This document shows positions 34,000-42,389 of a DNA stretch of 64,000 bases, piece after piece. Under the pieces are notes generated by a model. The model did not search any database. It worked only from the letters and a program-made list of their open reading frames with translations, and was not told where the DNA came from. Source of the DNA: Sphingobium sp. CECT 9361. Lineage in GTDB: Bacteria > Pseudomonadota > Alphaproteobacteria > Sphingomonadales > Sphingomonadaceae. The position numbers and the translations under genes are program-made. The DNA is taken from NCBI RefSeq assembly GCF_918741285.1, contig NZ_CAKKNC010000018.1:28787-92786 (forward strand). Reading direction: 5' to 3'. Position 1 is the first letter of the stretch. The number at the start of each line of letters is the position of its first letter.

Positions 34000-35826
34000 C
34001 TAATCCTCATCGAACAGGCCCGCCAGTTGCTCGACCATTGTGCCGCCAAGTTGCTCGGCGTCCATGATCGTCACGGCGCGCTTGTAATAGCGGGTTACGT
34101 CGTGGCCGATGCCGATGGCGACGAGCTGCACGGGCGAGCGGTTTTCGATCCAGTCGATCACTTGCCGCAAATGCCGTTCCAGATAGGTGCCGCTGTTGAC
34201 CGACAGAGTGGAATCGTCGACCGGCGCACCATCCGATATCACCATCAGGATGCGACGATCCTCATGCCGGGCAAGCAGCCGACTGTGCGCCCAGAGCAAC
34301 GCCTCGCCGTCGATATTTTCCTTCAGCAGACCTTCGCGCATCATCAGGCCGAGATTCTTGCGCGCGCGGCGCCAGGGGTCATCGGCTTTCTTGTAGATGA
34401 TGTGGCGCAGATCGTTCAGGCGTCCGGGGAGCGGGGGGCGTCCGGCGGCGAGCCAGTCCTCGCGGCTCTGCCCGCCTTTCCACGCGCGGGTCGTGAAGCC
34501 GAGAATCTCGGTCTTCACACCGCAGCGTTCGAGCGTGCGGGCCATGATGTCGGCGCTGATCGCCGCGATACTGATCGGGCGACCGCGCATGGAGCCGCTA
34601 TTGTCGATTAGCAGCGTGACGACGGTGTCACGAAATTCGGTATCGCGCTCGATCTTGTAACTGAGCGAATGGGTGGGATCGATGACGATGCGGGCGAGGC
34701 GCGCGGCGTCCAGCATCCCTTCTTCCTGATCGAAGTCCCAGCTGCGCGATTGTTGCGCCATCAAGCGGCGTTGCAGCCGGTTGGCGAGTTTCGTGACAGC
34801 ACCCTGCAGCGAGGTCAGTTGCTGATCAAGAAACCCGCGCAGGCGGATGAGTTCATCCTCGTCGCACAGATCCTCCGCGCCGCAGGTTTCGTCATGGCGG
34901 GTGGTGTAGGTCTTGTAGTCGAAGCCGGGCGGCAGATCGGACATCGGGCGGTTGGGGCGGACGGGCATCATGCCCTCCTCGCCCATGTCATCCGCGCCGC
35001 TTTCGCTGTCGCTTTCGAATTCGTCGCTGTAATCGGGTTCGCCGTCTTCGCTTTCGCCGCCCTTTTCGTCGGAGCGTGCTTCGGTCTGGGCGTCGCTGTC
35101 CCCGGCGTCCTCCTCGCCTTCGTCGCCGTCTTCCTGATCCTGCTCCTGATCTTCGCCTTCATCCTGCGCGTCATCGTCGCTGGAGTCAGGGGGAGCGTCG
35201 CTTTCGATCAGTTCGAGATGTTCGAGAAGCGCGGTGGTCAGCTTCTGGAAAGATTGCTGATCGTCGAGTGCGAGGCCGAGGGCATCAAGATCCGGACCTG
35301 CCTTGTCCTCGATCCAATTGCGTACGAAATCGAGACCGGCCTCGGTGCTGCGCGGTGCGGCCTGTCCGGTCAGGCGTTCCCGCACCATAAGCGCGACCGC
35401 AGTGCTGAGCGGGACTTCGTCGCGGCCCTTGGCGCGGACGATGGGATCCGATTTGAGGCGCATGGTAAGCGCTTCATTGAGATTGGCGCGGACACCCGCC
35501 ATCTGCCGCGAACCGATGGCTTCGATCCGGGCCTGCTCGACAGCGTCGTAGACGGCGCGGGCGACGGCGTCTCCGGGCGCGGATGCAGCGTGCAGCTTGG
35601 GGTTGTGATGGCGCAGGCGCAGCGCGTTGGCATCGGCAAACCCGCGGGCGAGCGCAACCTGATCGGCGGGCAGGGCGCGGGCCGGGGACGGCACCTTGAT
35701 CTGCTTACCCACGACATGCGGCGCATCGGCGGTGAAGGATACCTCCAGCTCCGGATCGCGCGCCATCGCCCGCGCTGCACCGGACAGCACGGCTTTGAAG
35801 GAATCGAGGGGGGAGCGTTCGGTCAT
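34000..35826 (-). CDS. cobT: CobT-type cobaltochelatase subunit (VWA protein)
   Basis: A 608-residue protein of the CobT family. The N-terminal helical region is followed by a very acidic linker (about residues 205-290, runs of Asp/Glu with Gln and Ser), and then a von Willebrand A domain with the MIDAS motif TLLIDNSGSMRG near residue 410. CobT forms the chelatase with AAA+ CobS and with CobN, and inserts cobalt into hydrogenobyrinic acid diamide. CobS is directly upstream (12 bases). No other cobalamin gene is in the window, so a different VWA/MoxR role cannot be excluded. Confidence 0.9.
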   Translation of the reverse strand: MTERSPLDSFKAVLSGAARAMARDPELEVSFTADAPHVVGKQIKVPSPARALPADQVALARGFADANALRLRHHNPKLHAASAPGDAVARAVYDAVEQARIEAIGSRQMAGVRANLNEALTMRLKSDPIVRAKGRDEVPLSTAVALMVRERLTGQAAPRSTEAGLDFVRNWIEDKAGPDLDALGLALDDQQSFQKLTTALLEHLELIESDAPPDSSDDDAQDEGEDQEQDQEDGDEGEEDAGDSDAQTEARSDEKGGESEDGEPDYSDEFESDSESGADDMGEEGMMPVRPNRPMSDLPPGFDYKTYTTRHDETCGAEDLCDEDELIRLRGFLDQQLTSLQGAVTKLANRLQRRLMAQQSRSWDFDQEEGMLDAARLARIVIDPTHSLSYKIERDTEFRDTVVTLLIDNSGSMRGRPISIAAISADIMARTLERCGVKTEILGFTTRAWKGGQSREDWLAAGRPPLPGRLNDLRHIIYKKADDPWRRARKNLGLMMREGLLKENIDGEALLWAHSRLLARHEDRRILMVISDGAPVDDSTLSVNSGTYLERHLRQVIDWIENRSPVQLVAIGIGHDVTRYYKRAVTIMDAEQLGGTMVEQLAGLFDED

Positions 35827-35838
35827 GGTGGTAAGAGT

Positions 35839-36843
35839 CTATGCCTTCCCCACAACGCTCTCCGGCAGATCCTTGCCGAACACGCGCTGATAATATTCTG
35901 CCACCAGGCTGCGTTCCGCTTCGTCGCATTTGTTGAGGAAGGACAGACGGAAAGCGAAGCCGACATTCTTGAAGATGAGCGCGTTCTGCGCCCAGCTTAT
36001 CACGGTGCGCGGCGACATGACGGTGGAGATATCGCCATTGATGAAGCCCTGCCGCGTCAGTTCGGCAACCTTGATCATGTTCTCGACTTCCTTGCGGCCG
36101 CCGTCGTGATCGTACTCACCCGACTTGGCGAGGACGATCTGCGCTTCGGTCGCGGCGGGCAGATAGTTTAAGGTCACGACTATGTTCCAGCGGTCCATCT
36201 GGCCCTGGTTGATCTGCTGCGTGCCGTGATAAAGGCCGGTCGTGTCGCCAAGGCCGACGGTGTTGGACGTCGCGAACAGGCGGAACCAGGGCGAGGGGCG
36301 GATCACGCGGTTCTGATCGAGCAGGGTCATCTTGCCGTCGGTTTCCAGCACGCGCTGGATGACGAACATGACGTCAGGGCGGCCGGCGTCATATTCGTCG
36401 AACACCAATGCCACCGGGCGTTGCAGCGCCCAGGGGAGCAGGCCTTCCTTGAATTCGGTAACCTGCTGGCCGTCCTTCAGCACGATGGCATCGCGCCCGA
36501 CCAAGTCGATACGGCTGATATGCGCGTCGAGGTTGATGCGGATGCAGGGCCAGTTGAGGCGCGCGGCGATTTGTTCGATGTGAGTCGACTTACCGGTGCC
36601 GTGATAGCCCTGAACCATCACGCGGCGGTTGTGGGCGAATCCGGCCAGAATCGCGAGCGTGGTGTCCGGGTCGAACACATAGGCGGGATCGGTATCCGGC
36701 ACGCGCTCATCGGCTTCGGAAAAGGCCGGGATCATCATGTCGACATCCACGCCGAAGATTTCGCGCGCGCTGACTTCGCGGTCCGGCCGCTCCAATATCG
36801 TCTCGCTGCGGTTGTCGGGCTGAGTGTTGGGTATGTCGGTCAT
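35839..36843 (-). CDS. cobS: CobS-type cobaltochelatase AAA+ subunit
   Basis: A 334-residue MoxR-type AAA+ ATPase. Walker A is QGYHGTGKSTHIEQIA (residues about 82-97), Walker B ALVFDEYDAGRPD, then the pre-sensor and sensor region RLFATSNTVGLGD. The N-terminus (REIFGVDVDMMIPAFSEAD) is characteristic of CobS. The ATPase drives metal insertion together with CobT. It is followed by cobT 12 bases on, and 66 bases separate it from the J-domain gene upstream. All three run the same way and may be one transcript. Confidence 0.93.
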   Translation of the reverse strand: MTDIPNTQPDNRSETILERPDREVSAREIFGVDVDMMIPAFSEADERVPDTDPAYVFDPDTTLAILAGFAHNRRVMVQGYHGTGKSTHIEQIAARLNWPCIRINLDAHISRIDLVGRDAIVLKDGQQVTEFKEGLLPWALQRPVALVFDEYDAGRPDVMFVIQRVLETDGKMTLLDQNRVIRPSPWFRLFATSNTVGLGDTTGLYHGTQQINQGQMDRWNIVVTLNYLPAATEAQIVLAKSGEYDHDGGRKEVENMIKVAELTRQGFINGDISTVMSPRTVISWAQNALIFKNVGFAFRLSFLNKCDEAERSLVAEYYQRVFGKDLPESVVGKA

Positions 36844-36909
36844 GGTCTGCCTGTCGGTCGAATGATGGCCCGAAGGCCGTGGGGGCTGCGCGCGAACGCC
36901 GTAAATGAA

Positions 36910-37518
36910 TCAGGTAAAGGCCGGAGCCTTTCGCAAGTGCGTATAGGCGGAAATGACCTCCTGCAACGCTTTCTCGTGGCTGCGGTCCCCCCCATTATGG
37001 TCAGGATGGAATCGTCGCGCGAGTTCTGTATAACGCTGGCGAAGCGCTTTTCGGTCCGCGTCCGGGGTAAGCCCGAGTATCTTTAGTGCGCTGCGGTCGT
37101 CGGTAGAGAGCGGCTTTCCGTCTGCGCGAGCCTTCGCTTCCTTCATCCGTTCACGGAATTTTGCGCCGATGGCGTCGAGCGGGTCGTGGAAATCCTGCCA
37201 TTTGGGGGGAGGCGTCGCGCCATTGGCGGCAAAGGCGCGGGTTTCGCGTTCCCACCCGGAAAAGGGGCGCTGCGCTGCTTCGATCTCGTCCGGCGACATG
37301 CCGGTGAAGAAATTGTAGCCGGAATTGAATTCCCGCACATGGTCGAGACAGAGCCAGCGCCAGCGCGGTCCCTCGGCATGGGATGCCGGACCTTCGGGGG
37401 GAGGCGCGCGAAATTCGCCGGCCTCGGTGCAGCCTTCTATCGCGCAGGGGCGTCCATCGTTTTCAACTCGTCCGTGGAAACGGTTGTGGCGGCGCGAAGA
37501 AAAAGGGTCGGAAGCCAA
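36910..37518 (-). CDS. J-domain (DnaJ-like) protein with N-terminal Cys motif
   Basis: A 202-residue protein with the J domain at the C-terminus: LKILGLTPDADRKALRQRYTELA, then the HPD motif in RRFHPDHNGG. The N-terminal half has CAIEGCTEAGEFRAP and WRWLCLDHVREFNSGYNFF, a pattern known from sphingomonad and rhizobial J proteins. The HPD motif should stimulate Hsp70 ATPase. No ATG fits: the open frame upstream runs antisense through bolA, and the conserved part begins just after a TTG at 37518 (Met-Ala-Ser-Asp-Pro), which I take as the start. It is divergent from bolA, 45 bases apart. Confidence 0.82.
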   Translation of the reverse strand: MASDPFSSRRHNRFHGRVENDGRPCAIEGCTEAGEFRAPPPEGPASHAEGPRWRWLCLDHVREFNSGYNFFTGMSPDEIEAAQRPFSGWERETRAFAANGATPPPKWQDFHDPLDAIGAKFRERMKEAKARADGKPLSTDDRSALKILGLTPDADRKALRQRYTELARRFHPDHNGGDRSHEKALQEVISAYTHLRKAPAFT

Positions 37519-37563
37519 GATCAGTCCAGATGCAAACAGCGGTGATCCGACTATATAGGGTCG

Positions 37564-37848
37564 ATGACCGAAGAATCGAAAGGCCCAGTGGCCACAGAAA
37601 TCGAGGTGCGCCTGCGCGCTGCCCTGAACCCGCAACAGCTTGTCGTGACGAACGACAGTGCAAAACATAGCGGCCATATGGGGGACGACGGATCGGGCGA
37701 GAGCCATTTCACCGTTGAAATCGTCGCCGAGGCCTTTGTGGGACAGGGCCGGGTCGCACGGCAGCGGCTGGTGAATATGGCGCTGTCGGACCTGATGCTG
37801 GGGAAAATTCATGCGCTAGCGATAAAGGCGAAAGCACCGGGGGAATGA
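37564..37848 (+). CDS. BolA family protein
   Basis: A 94-residue BolA-type protein: IEVRLRAALNPQQLVVTNDSAKHSGH holds the conserved H/S region, ESHFTVEIVAEAFVGQGRVARQRLV the class II-type loop, and MLGKIHALAIKAKAP the C-terminal helix. BolA proteins with monothiol glutaredoxins help traffic iron-sulfur clusters, and some act as transcription regulators. It is coupled to the pirin gene (ATGA overlap) and divergent from the J-domain gene. A TATATAG sequence in the short intergenic space is a likely -10 element for one of the two genes. Confidence 0.92.
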   Translation: MTEESKGPVATEIEVRLRAALNPQQLVVTNDSAKHSGHMGDDGSGESHFTVEIVAEAFVGQGRVARQRLVNMALSDLMLGKIHALAIKAKAPGE

Positions 37849-38753
37849 CGATGCCCGACGACCTCATTATCCAGACGATTGCGCCGACCACGCATAATCT
37901 GGGCGACTTCAAGGTGTATCGAAGCCTGCCCGCCAAGGAACGGACAATGGTGGGGCCGTTCATCTTTTTCGATCAGGCGGGACCAGCGAAGTTCGGTCCG
38001 GGCGAAGGCATTGACGTGCGCCCGCACCCGCACATCAACCTCGCGACCGTAACCTATATGTACGAAGGCGCGTTCCAGCATCGCGACTCGCTGGGGTCGA
38101 ACCAGTTGATCGAACCGGGCGCGATCAATCTGATGACGGCAGGAAAGGGCATCGTGCATTCCGAGCGGTCGCCAGACGACGAACGCGCGCGCGCGTCCAA
38201 GCTGTCGGCTATCCAGACATGGATAGCGCTCCCCGATGCGCTGGAGGAAATGGACCCGGCGTTCGAGCATGTGCCGGAAGATGCGTTGCCGGTGCTGGAT
38301 TATGGCGGCGCACATGCACGTGTCATCATGGGGGCGCTCTGGGGGCAGCAGGCACCGGTCACGACCTATGCACAGACAATCTATGCCGACATCATGCTCC
38401 GTCCGGGCGGGGCGATCCCCATCGAGCCGGAAGCGGACGAGCGGGCAATCTATGTCTCGGGTGGCGACGCGGCGCTGGATGGCGTGCCGTTAAAGGCCCA
38501 GACGTTGTATGTGTTGCGGCCCGGAACGCGGGCCACACTTTACAGCGTGGACGGCGGGCGGGTGATGCTGTGCGGAGGAGAAGCGTTTAAGACGCCGCGC
38601 CATGTGTGGTGGAATTTCGTTTCGTCCCGGCAGGATCGACTGATGCAGGCGCGCGAAGATTGGGACGCGATGCGCTTTCCATTGATACCGGGGGACGATC
38701 AGGAGTTTATTCCGATCCCGCAGGGGCGGCCCAAGACGGTGAGTTATCCCTGA
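37845..38753 (+). CDS. Pirin family protein
   Basis: A 302-residue bicupin of the pirin family. N-terminal cupin: FIFFDQAGPAKFGPGEGIDVRPHPHINLATVTYMYEG is the metal-binding segment, with the H-x-H pair and a later His/Glu (HRDSLG, GIVHSERSP). C-terminal pirin domain: GDAALDGVPLKAQTLYVLRPG. Bacterial pirins bind iron, and some oxidise quercetin or modulate enzymes such as pyruvate dehydrogenase E1; none of this can be chosen here. The start at 37845 overlaps the bolA stop by 4 bases. Confidence 0.9.
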   Translation: MTMPDDLIIQTIAPTTHNLGDFKVYRSLPAKERTMVGPFIFFDQAGPAKFGPGEGIDVRPHPHINLATVTYMYEGAFQHRDSLGSNQLIEPGAINLMTAGKGIVHSERSPDDERARASKLSAIQTWIALPDALEEMDPAFEHVPEDALPVLDYGGAHARVIMGALWGQQAPVTTYAQTIYADIMLRPGGAIPIEPEADERAIYVSGGDAALDGVPLKAQTLYVLRPGTRATLYSVDGGRVMLCGGEAFKTPRHVWWNFVSSRQDRLMQAREDWDAMRFPLIPGDDQEFIPIPQGRPKTVSYP

Positions 38754-38837
38754 TCCAAAGCGGGCGTTCACACTCATCGAAAATCCCTCGCCCCGCGCGG
38801 CTTGCCCAATGCCGCGCCCGCAAGTAAAGCGCGCGGC

Positions 38838-39500
38838 ATGAGCCAGCCGCTGATCATTGCCATCCCCAAGGGCCGCATCCTCGAAGAGGCGTTGCCCTTA
38901 TTGTCGCGTGTCGGGATCGAGCCGGAGGCGGACTTCCATAATGGCAAGAGCCGGGCGCTGCGCTTTGCGACCAATCAGCCCAACGTCTCGATCATCCGGG
39001 TACGGGCGTTCGATGTGGCGACGTTCGTGGCGCATGGCGCGGCACAGATCGGGATCGTCGGGTCGGATGTCGTTGAGGAGTTCGATTACTCCGAACTCTA
39101 TGCGCCGGTCGACCTGAACATCGGGCATTGCCGATTGTCGGTAGCAGAGCCTGCCGGGCTGGTGGCGGAGAACGAAGCGGCGTTGAGCCATGTGCGCGTC
39201 GCGACTAAATATCCCTATCTGACGCGCAAGCATTATGAAGCGCAGGGCATTCAGGCGGAATGCGTGAAGCTGAACGGTGCGATGGAGCTGGCGCCGTCGC
39301 TGGGGCTGTCGCGACGGATCGTCGATCTGGTATCGTCGGGAGATACCCTGCGCGCCAACGGTCTGGTCGAAACGAGCATCATCATGCAGATTTCGGCGCG
39401 ACTGATCGTCAACCGTGCGGCGTTCAAAATGCGGTCGGGCGAACTGGTGCCGATGGTCGAAGCCTTCCGCCGTGCCGTCGAGGTGCGCGATGCCGCTTAG
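38838..39500 (+). CDS. hisG: ATP phosphoribosyltransferase, short form
   Basis: A 220-residue HisG. IIAIPKGRILEEALPLL at the N-terminus, VGSDVVEEFDYSELYAPVDL and VDLVSSGDTLRANGLVE are the family blocks. The protein ends after the catalytic domains, without the C-terminal regulatory domain of the long form. Short HisG normally needs a HisZ partner for activity and feedback inhibition, and HisZ is not in this window. It catalyses the first step of histidine synthesis. The 3' end overlaps hisD by 11 bases. Confidence 0.92.
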   Translation: MSQPLIIAIPKGRILEEALPLLSRVGIEPEADFHNGKSRALRFATNQPNVSIIRVRAFDVATFVAHGAAQIGIVGSDVVEEFDYSELYAPVDLNIGHCRLSVAEPAGLVAENEAALSHVRVATKYPYLTRKHYEAQGIQAECVKLNGAMELAPSLGLSRRIVDLVSSGDTLRANGLVETSIIMQISARLIVNRAAFKMRSGELVPMVEAFRRAVEVRDAA

Positions 39501-40782
39501 GCTCGATGCCACTGCGCCGGATTTCGCTAACGCCTTTACAGCGCTCGTAAATGCGCGTCGGGAAGCGGACGAGGATGTATCGCGCGACGTCGCTGCGATA
39601 TTGAAGCGTGTCCGCGCCGAGGGCGATGTTGCGCTGGCTGACTATACGCAGCGGTTCGACCGGCACGATCTGGAAACCAGCGGCTGGGCTATACCCGCGG
39701 CGGAGCGCAAGGCCGCGCTGGCGGGCATTTCCACTACGTTGCGCGATGCGCTGGAACTCGCGGCGGACCGGATCACGACCTATCATGCCAAGCAGAAACC
39801 GCAGGATAGCGACGGCATCGACAGCGCGGGCGTGCGGCTTGGCGCGCGGTGGCGGCCTGTGGATGCGGCGGGATTGTATGTGCCGGGCGGGCGGGCAGCC
39901 TATCCCAGTTCGCTGCTGATGAATGTCATTCCGGCCAAGGTTGCCGGGGTGGAGCGGATCGCGATGGTTACGCCGACGCCCGATGGTATCATCAACCCGA
40001 TGGTGCTGGCCGCAGCCGAAATCGCCGGGATCGGTGAAATCTGGCGCGTGGGCGGAGCGCAGGCGATTGCGGCCTTGGCCTATGGCACAGAACGCATCGC
40101 GCCGGTGGACGTGATCGTCGGCCCCGGCAATGCGTGGGTCGCCGAAGCCAAGCGCCAGCTTTACGGCGTGGTCGGCATCGATATGGTGGCGGGACCGTCG
40201 GAAATCGTGGTGGTGGCCGATAGCAAGAACGATCCCGAATGGATCGCTGCCGATCTGCTCAGCCAGTCCGAACATGACCCCACGAGCCAGTCGATCCTGC
40301 TGACTGACGATGCGGCCTTTGCCGATGCCGTTGCTGCGGCGGTGGAGCGGCAGATACCGGAATTGTCGACGGCTGCGGTAGCGCGGACGAGCTGGGACGC
40401 CAATGGGGCGATCATCCTGCTGCCCGATATTGTCGCGTGCATTCCGCTGGTCAACGCATTGGCCGCGGAGCATCTGGAACTGGCCGTGGACGATCCCGAC
40501 GCGCTGTTTGCGCAGGTGCGCCATGCCGGGTCGGTATTTCTGGGCCGCATGACGCCCGAAGCGGTGGGCGATTATGTCGCGGGACCGAACCATGTGCTGC
40601 CGACCGGACGGCGCGCGCGATTCTCCTCGGGGCTTTCGGTGCTGGATTTCATGAAGCGTACAAGCTTTCTGGCGCTGGATCAGGCGTCCATCGCAGCGAT
40701 CGGCCCGGCGGCAGTTGCGCTGGCGGAAGCGGAAGGCTTGCCGGCGCACGCATCTTCGGTGGCGCGGCGATTGCAATTCTGA
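39490..40782 (+). CDS. hisD: Histidinol dehydrogenase
   Basis: A 430-residue zinc enzyme that oxidises histidinol to histidine in two NAD-dependent steps. Motifs: VDAAGLYVPGGRAAYPSSLLMNVIPAKVAGV, GGAQAIAALAYGTE, VDVIVGPGNAWVAEAKR and DMVAGPSEIVVVADS. AEHLELAVDDPDAL and GNHVLPT-like VAGPNHVLPTGRRARFSSGLSV hold the catalytic His region. The start is at ATG 39490, 11 bases inside the hisG end; the longer upstream frame duplicates hisG sequence. It is followed by nusB 24 bases later. Confidence 0.94.
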   Translation: MPLRLDATAPDFANAFTALVNARREADEDVSRDVAAILKRVRAEGDVALADYTQRFDRHDLETSGWAIPAAERKAALAGISTTLRDALELAADRITTYHAKQKPQDSDGIDSAGVRLGARWRPVDAAGLYVPGGRAAYPSSLLMNVIPAKVAGVERIAMVTPTPDGIINPMVLAAAEIAGIGEIWRVGGAQAIAALAYGTERIAPVDVIVGPGNAWVAEAKRQLYGVVGIDMVAGPSEIVVVADSKNDPEWIAADLLSQSEHDPTSQSILLTDDAAFADAVAAAVERQIPELSTAAVARTSWDANGAIILLPDIVACIPLVNALAAEHLELAVDDPDALFAQVRHAGSVFLGRMTPEAVGDYVAGPNHVLPTGRRARFSSGLSVLDFMKRTSFLALDQASIAAIGPAAVALAEAEGLPAHASSVARRLQF

Positions 40783-40806
40783 CTGGGAAGGGAGTAGGGG
40801 GACGCG

Positions 40807-41253
40807 ATGAACGATCGTGCCCAATCCCGCTCCGCTGCCCGGCTTGCCGCCGTGCAAGCGCTCTATCAGCTCGACATGGAGCCAAAGCCGCTGCACCTGT
40901 TGCTGCATGAATTCCACGAACATCGCCTCGGCGCGACGATCGAGGATGTGGAATATGCCGACGCGGAAACCACATTTTTCGACGATATCGTGACCGGTGT
41001 GGATGCCCGCAGCGACGAAATCGACCGGCTGATTTCCAGCAAGCTGTCGAGCGGATGGAGCCTCGAACGGCTCGATAAGCCGATGCGTCAAATCTTGCGC
41101 GCAGGCACTTATGAACTGCTGGCACGCGCCGATGTCGGCACCGGCACCGTCATCAGTGAATATGTCGATGTCGCCCATGCCTTCTATGACAAGCGAGAGT
41201 CGGGTTTCGTCAACGGCCTGCTGGATGCCGTCGCCAAGGTTGCGCGTCCCTGA
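40807..41253 (+). CDS. nusB: Transcription antitermination factor NusB
   Basis: A 148-residue all-helical RNA-binding protein: RSAARLAAVQALYQLDM at the N-terminus, LDKPMRQILRAGTYELLARADVGTGTVISEYVDVAHAFYDKRESGFVNGLLDAVAK at the C-terminus are diagnostic (each run quoted here is the continuous conserved block in part). NusB acts with NusE at rRNA boxA sites. GGGAG lies upstream of the ATG. thiL overlaps its end. Confidence 0.95.
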   Translation: MNDRAQSRSAARLAAVQALYQLDMEPKPLHLLLHEFHEHRLGATIEDVEYADAETTFFDDIVTGVDARSDEIDRLISSKLSSGWSLERLDKPMRQILRAGTYELLARADVGTGTVISEYVDVAHAFYDKRESGFVNGLLDAVAKVARP

Positions 41254-42170
41254 CGGACGAAACGGCCTTCATCGGCCTATTGCGCGGGCTGGCGACCGAT
41301 CCGGCTGCGCGCGGGCTGTTGGACGATGCGGCTGTGCTGGATATCGGCGGCACGCAGCTTGTCCTGACCAGCGATACGCTGGTGGAGGGCGTGCATTATC
41401 TGCCGGACGATCCGCCTGACACCATCGGGTGGAAGCTGGCGGCGGTGAACCTGTCCGATCTGGCGGCCAAGGGTGCCAAGCCTATCGCCTGCCTGATGAA
41501 CTATGCGTTGTCGGGTGACGACGGCTGGGACAGCGCGTTTCTGTCGGGATTGCGCGCGGCGCTGGAGCAGTTCGCAATGCCTTTGGTTGGGGGCGATACG
41601 GTGGCGATGCCACGCGGATCGGCGCGCAGCTTTACGCTGACCGCTATCGGGAGCGCGACCGCTACCCCTGTGCCATCGCGCACTGGCGCGCGGGCAGGGG
41701 ATGTCCTCTATGTAACCGGGCCGGTGGGCGATAGCGGGGCGGGGTTGGCGCTGCTGCGATCCGGGCAATCGTCGCCCATCGCTTTGATCGATGCCTATCG
41801 CCGTCCGCAACCGCGCGTGGCCGAGGGGAAGGCGCTGGCTCCCTATGTTACGGCGATGATGGACATATCCGATGGGCTGCTGATCGATGCGCAACGGATG
41901 GCTGTGGCCAGCGGGATCGGCGTGACCGTCGATTATATCTCGGTGTCGGACGCCTTCCTTGCCCTTCGCGGTCGTGCCGCGCAGATCGAGGCGGCGACCA
42001 GCGGGGACGATTATGAATTGCTGTTCGCCGCACCGGAAGGGGCTGTGTTGCCTGTTCCAGCAATTGCGGTGGGGCGGTTCGATACCGGCGACGGCATGCG
42101 GTTGGTTCTTGATGGCCAGACCGTGCCTCTGCCCAAACATATTGGTTATCAGCACAAAGGTTCGACCTAA
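41250..42170 (+). CDS. thiL: Thiamine-phosphate kinase
   Basis: A ThiL enzyme of about 306 residues that makes thiamine diphosphate from thiamine phosphate. Motifs: DDAAVLDIG, TLVEGVHYLPD, VNLSDLAAKGAKP, VGGDTV, MMDISDGLLIDAQ and TSGDDYELLF. The family start TDETAFIGLLRGLATDPA is present in frame, but directly before it there is only CTG (41250), overlapping the nusB stop. The next candidate is TTG at 41280, which would cut the first 10 conserved residues. I report the CTG start as an inference; translation may depend on coupling with nusB. From 42171 to 42389 nothing convincing is seen. Confidence 0.88.
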   Translation: MTDETAFIGLLRGLATDPAARGLLDDAAVLDIGGTQLVLTSDTLVEGVHYLPDDPPDTIGWKLAAVNLSDLAAKGAKPIACLMNYALSGDDGWDSAFLSGLRAALEQFAMPLVGGDTVAMPRGSARSFTLTAIGSATATPVPSRTGARAGDVLYVTGPVGDSGAGLALLRSGQSSPIALIDAYRRPQPRVAEGKALAPYVTAMMDISDGLLIDAQRMAVASGIGVTVDYISVSDAFLALRGRAAQIEAATSGDDYELLFAAPEGAVLPVPAIAVGRFDTGDGMRLVLDGQTVPLPKHIGYQHKGST

Positions 42171-42389
42171 GCACCATATTTGCGCGCTTGACCTAGCGCG
42201 GCAGGGCGATACTCTCCGCCGACGAATTGCTTGCCGATCAGGATATGCGCCATGTCTACGCGCCGCCGATTGCCAGCCCTGACCCAGCGACCGGATGCTG
42301 TATCCCCGGCCTGCTCCCCGCTTCATGCCGCCTGTTTTCCCTGTGGAGCGGTCATGACCTAGAAAGCGAACAAGGGGAGAGGAACAGGA

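Noticed and set aside
39424..41178. A 584-codon minus-strand frame opposite hisD and nusB
   Set aside because: Both plus-strand genes are unambiguous; the frame has Arg/His/Gln-rich shadow composition and no domain.
42252..42362. A 36-codon frame between thiL and hppA
   Set aside because: No clear ribosome-binding site, Pro/Cys/Arg-rich random composition, and nothing recognisable.
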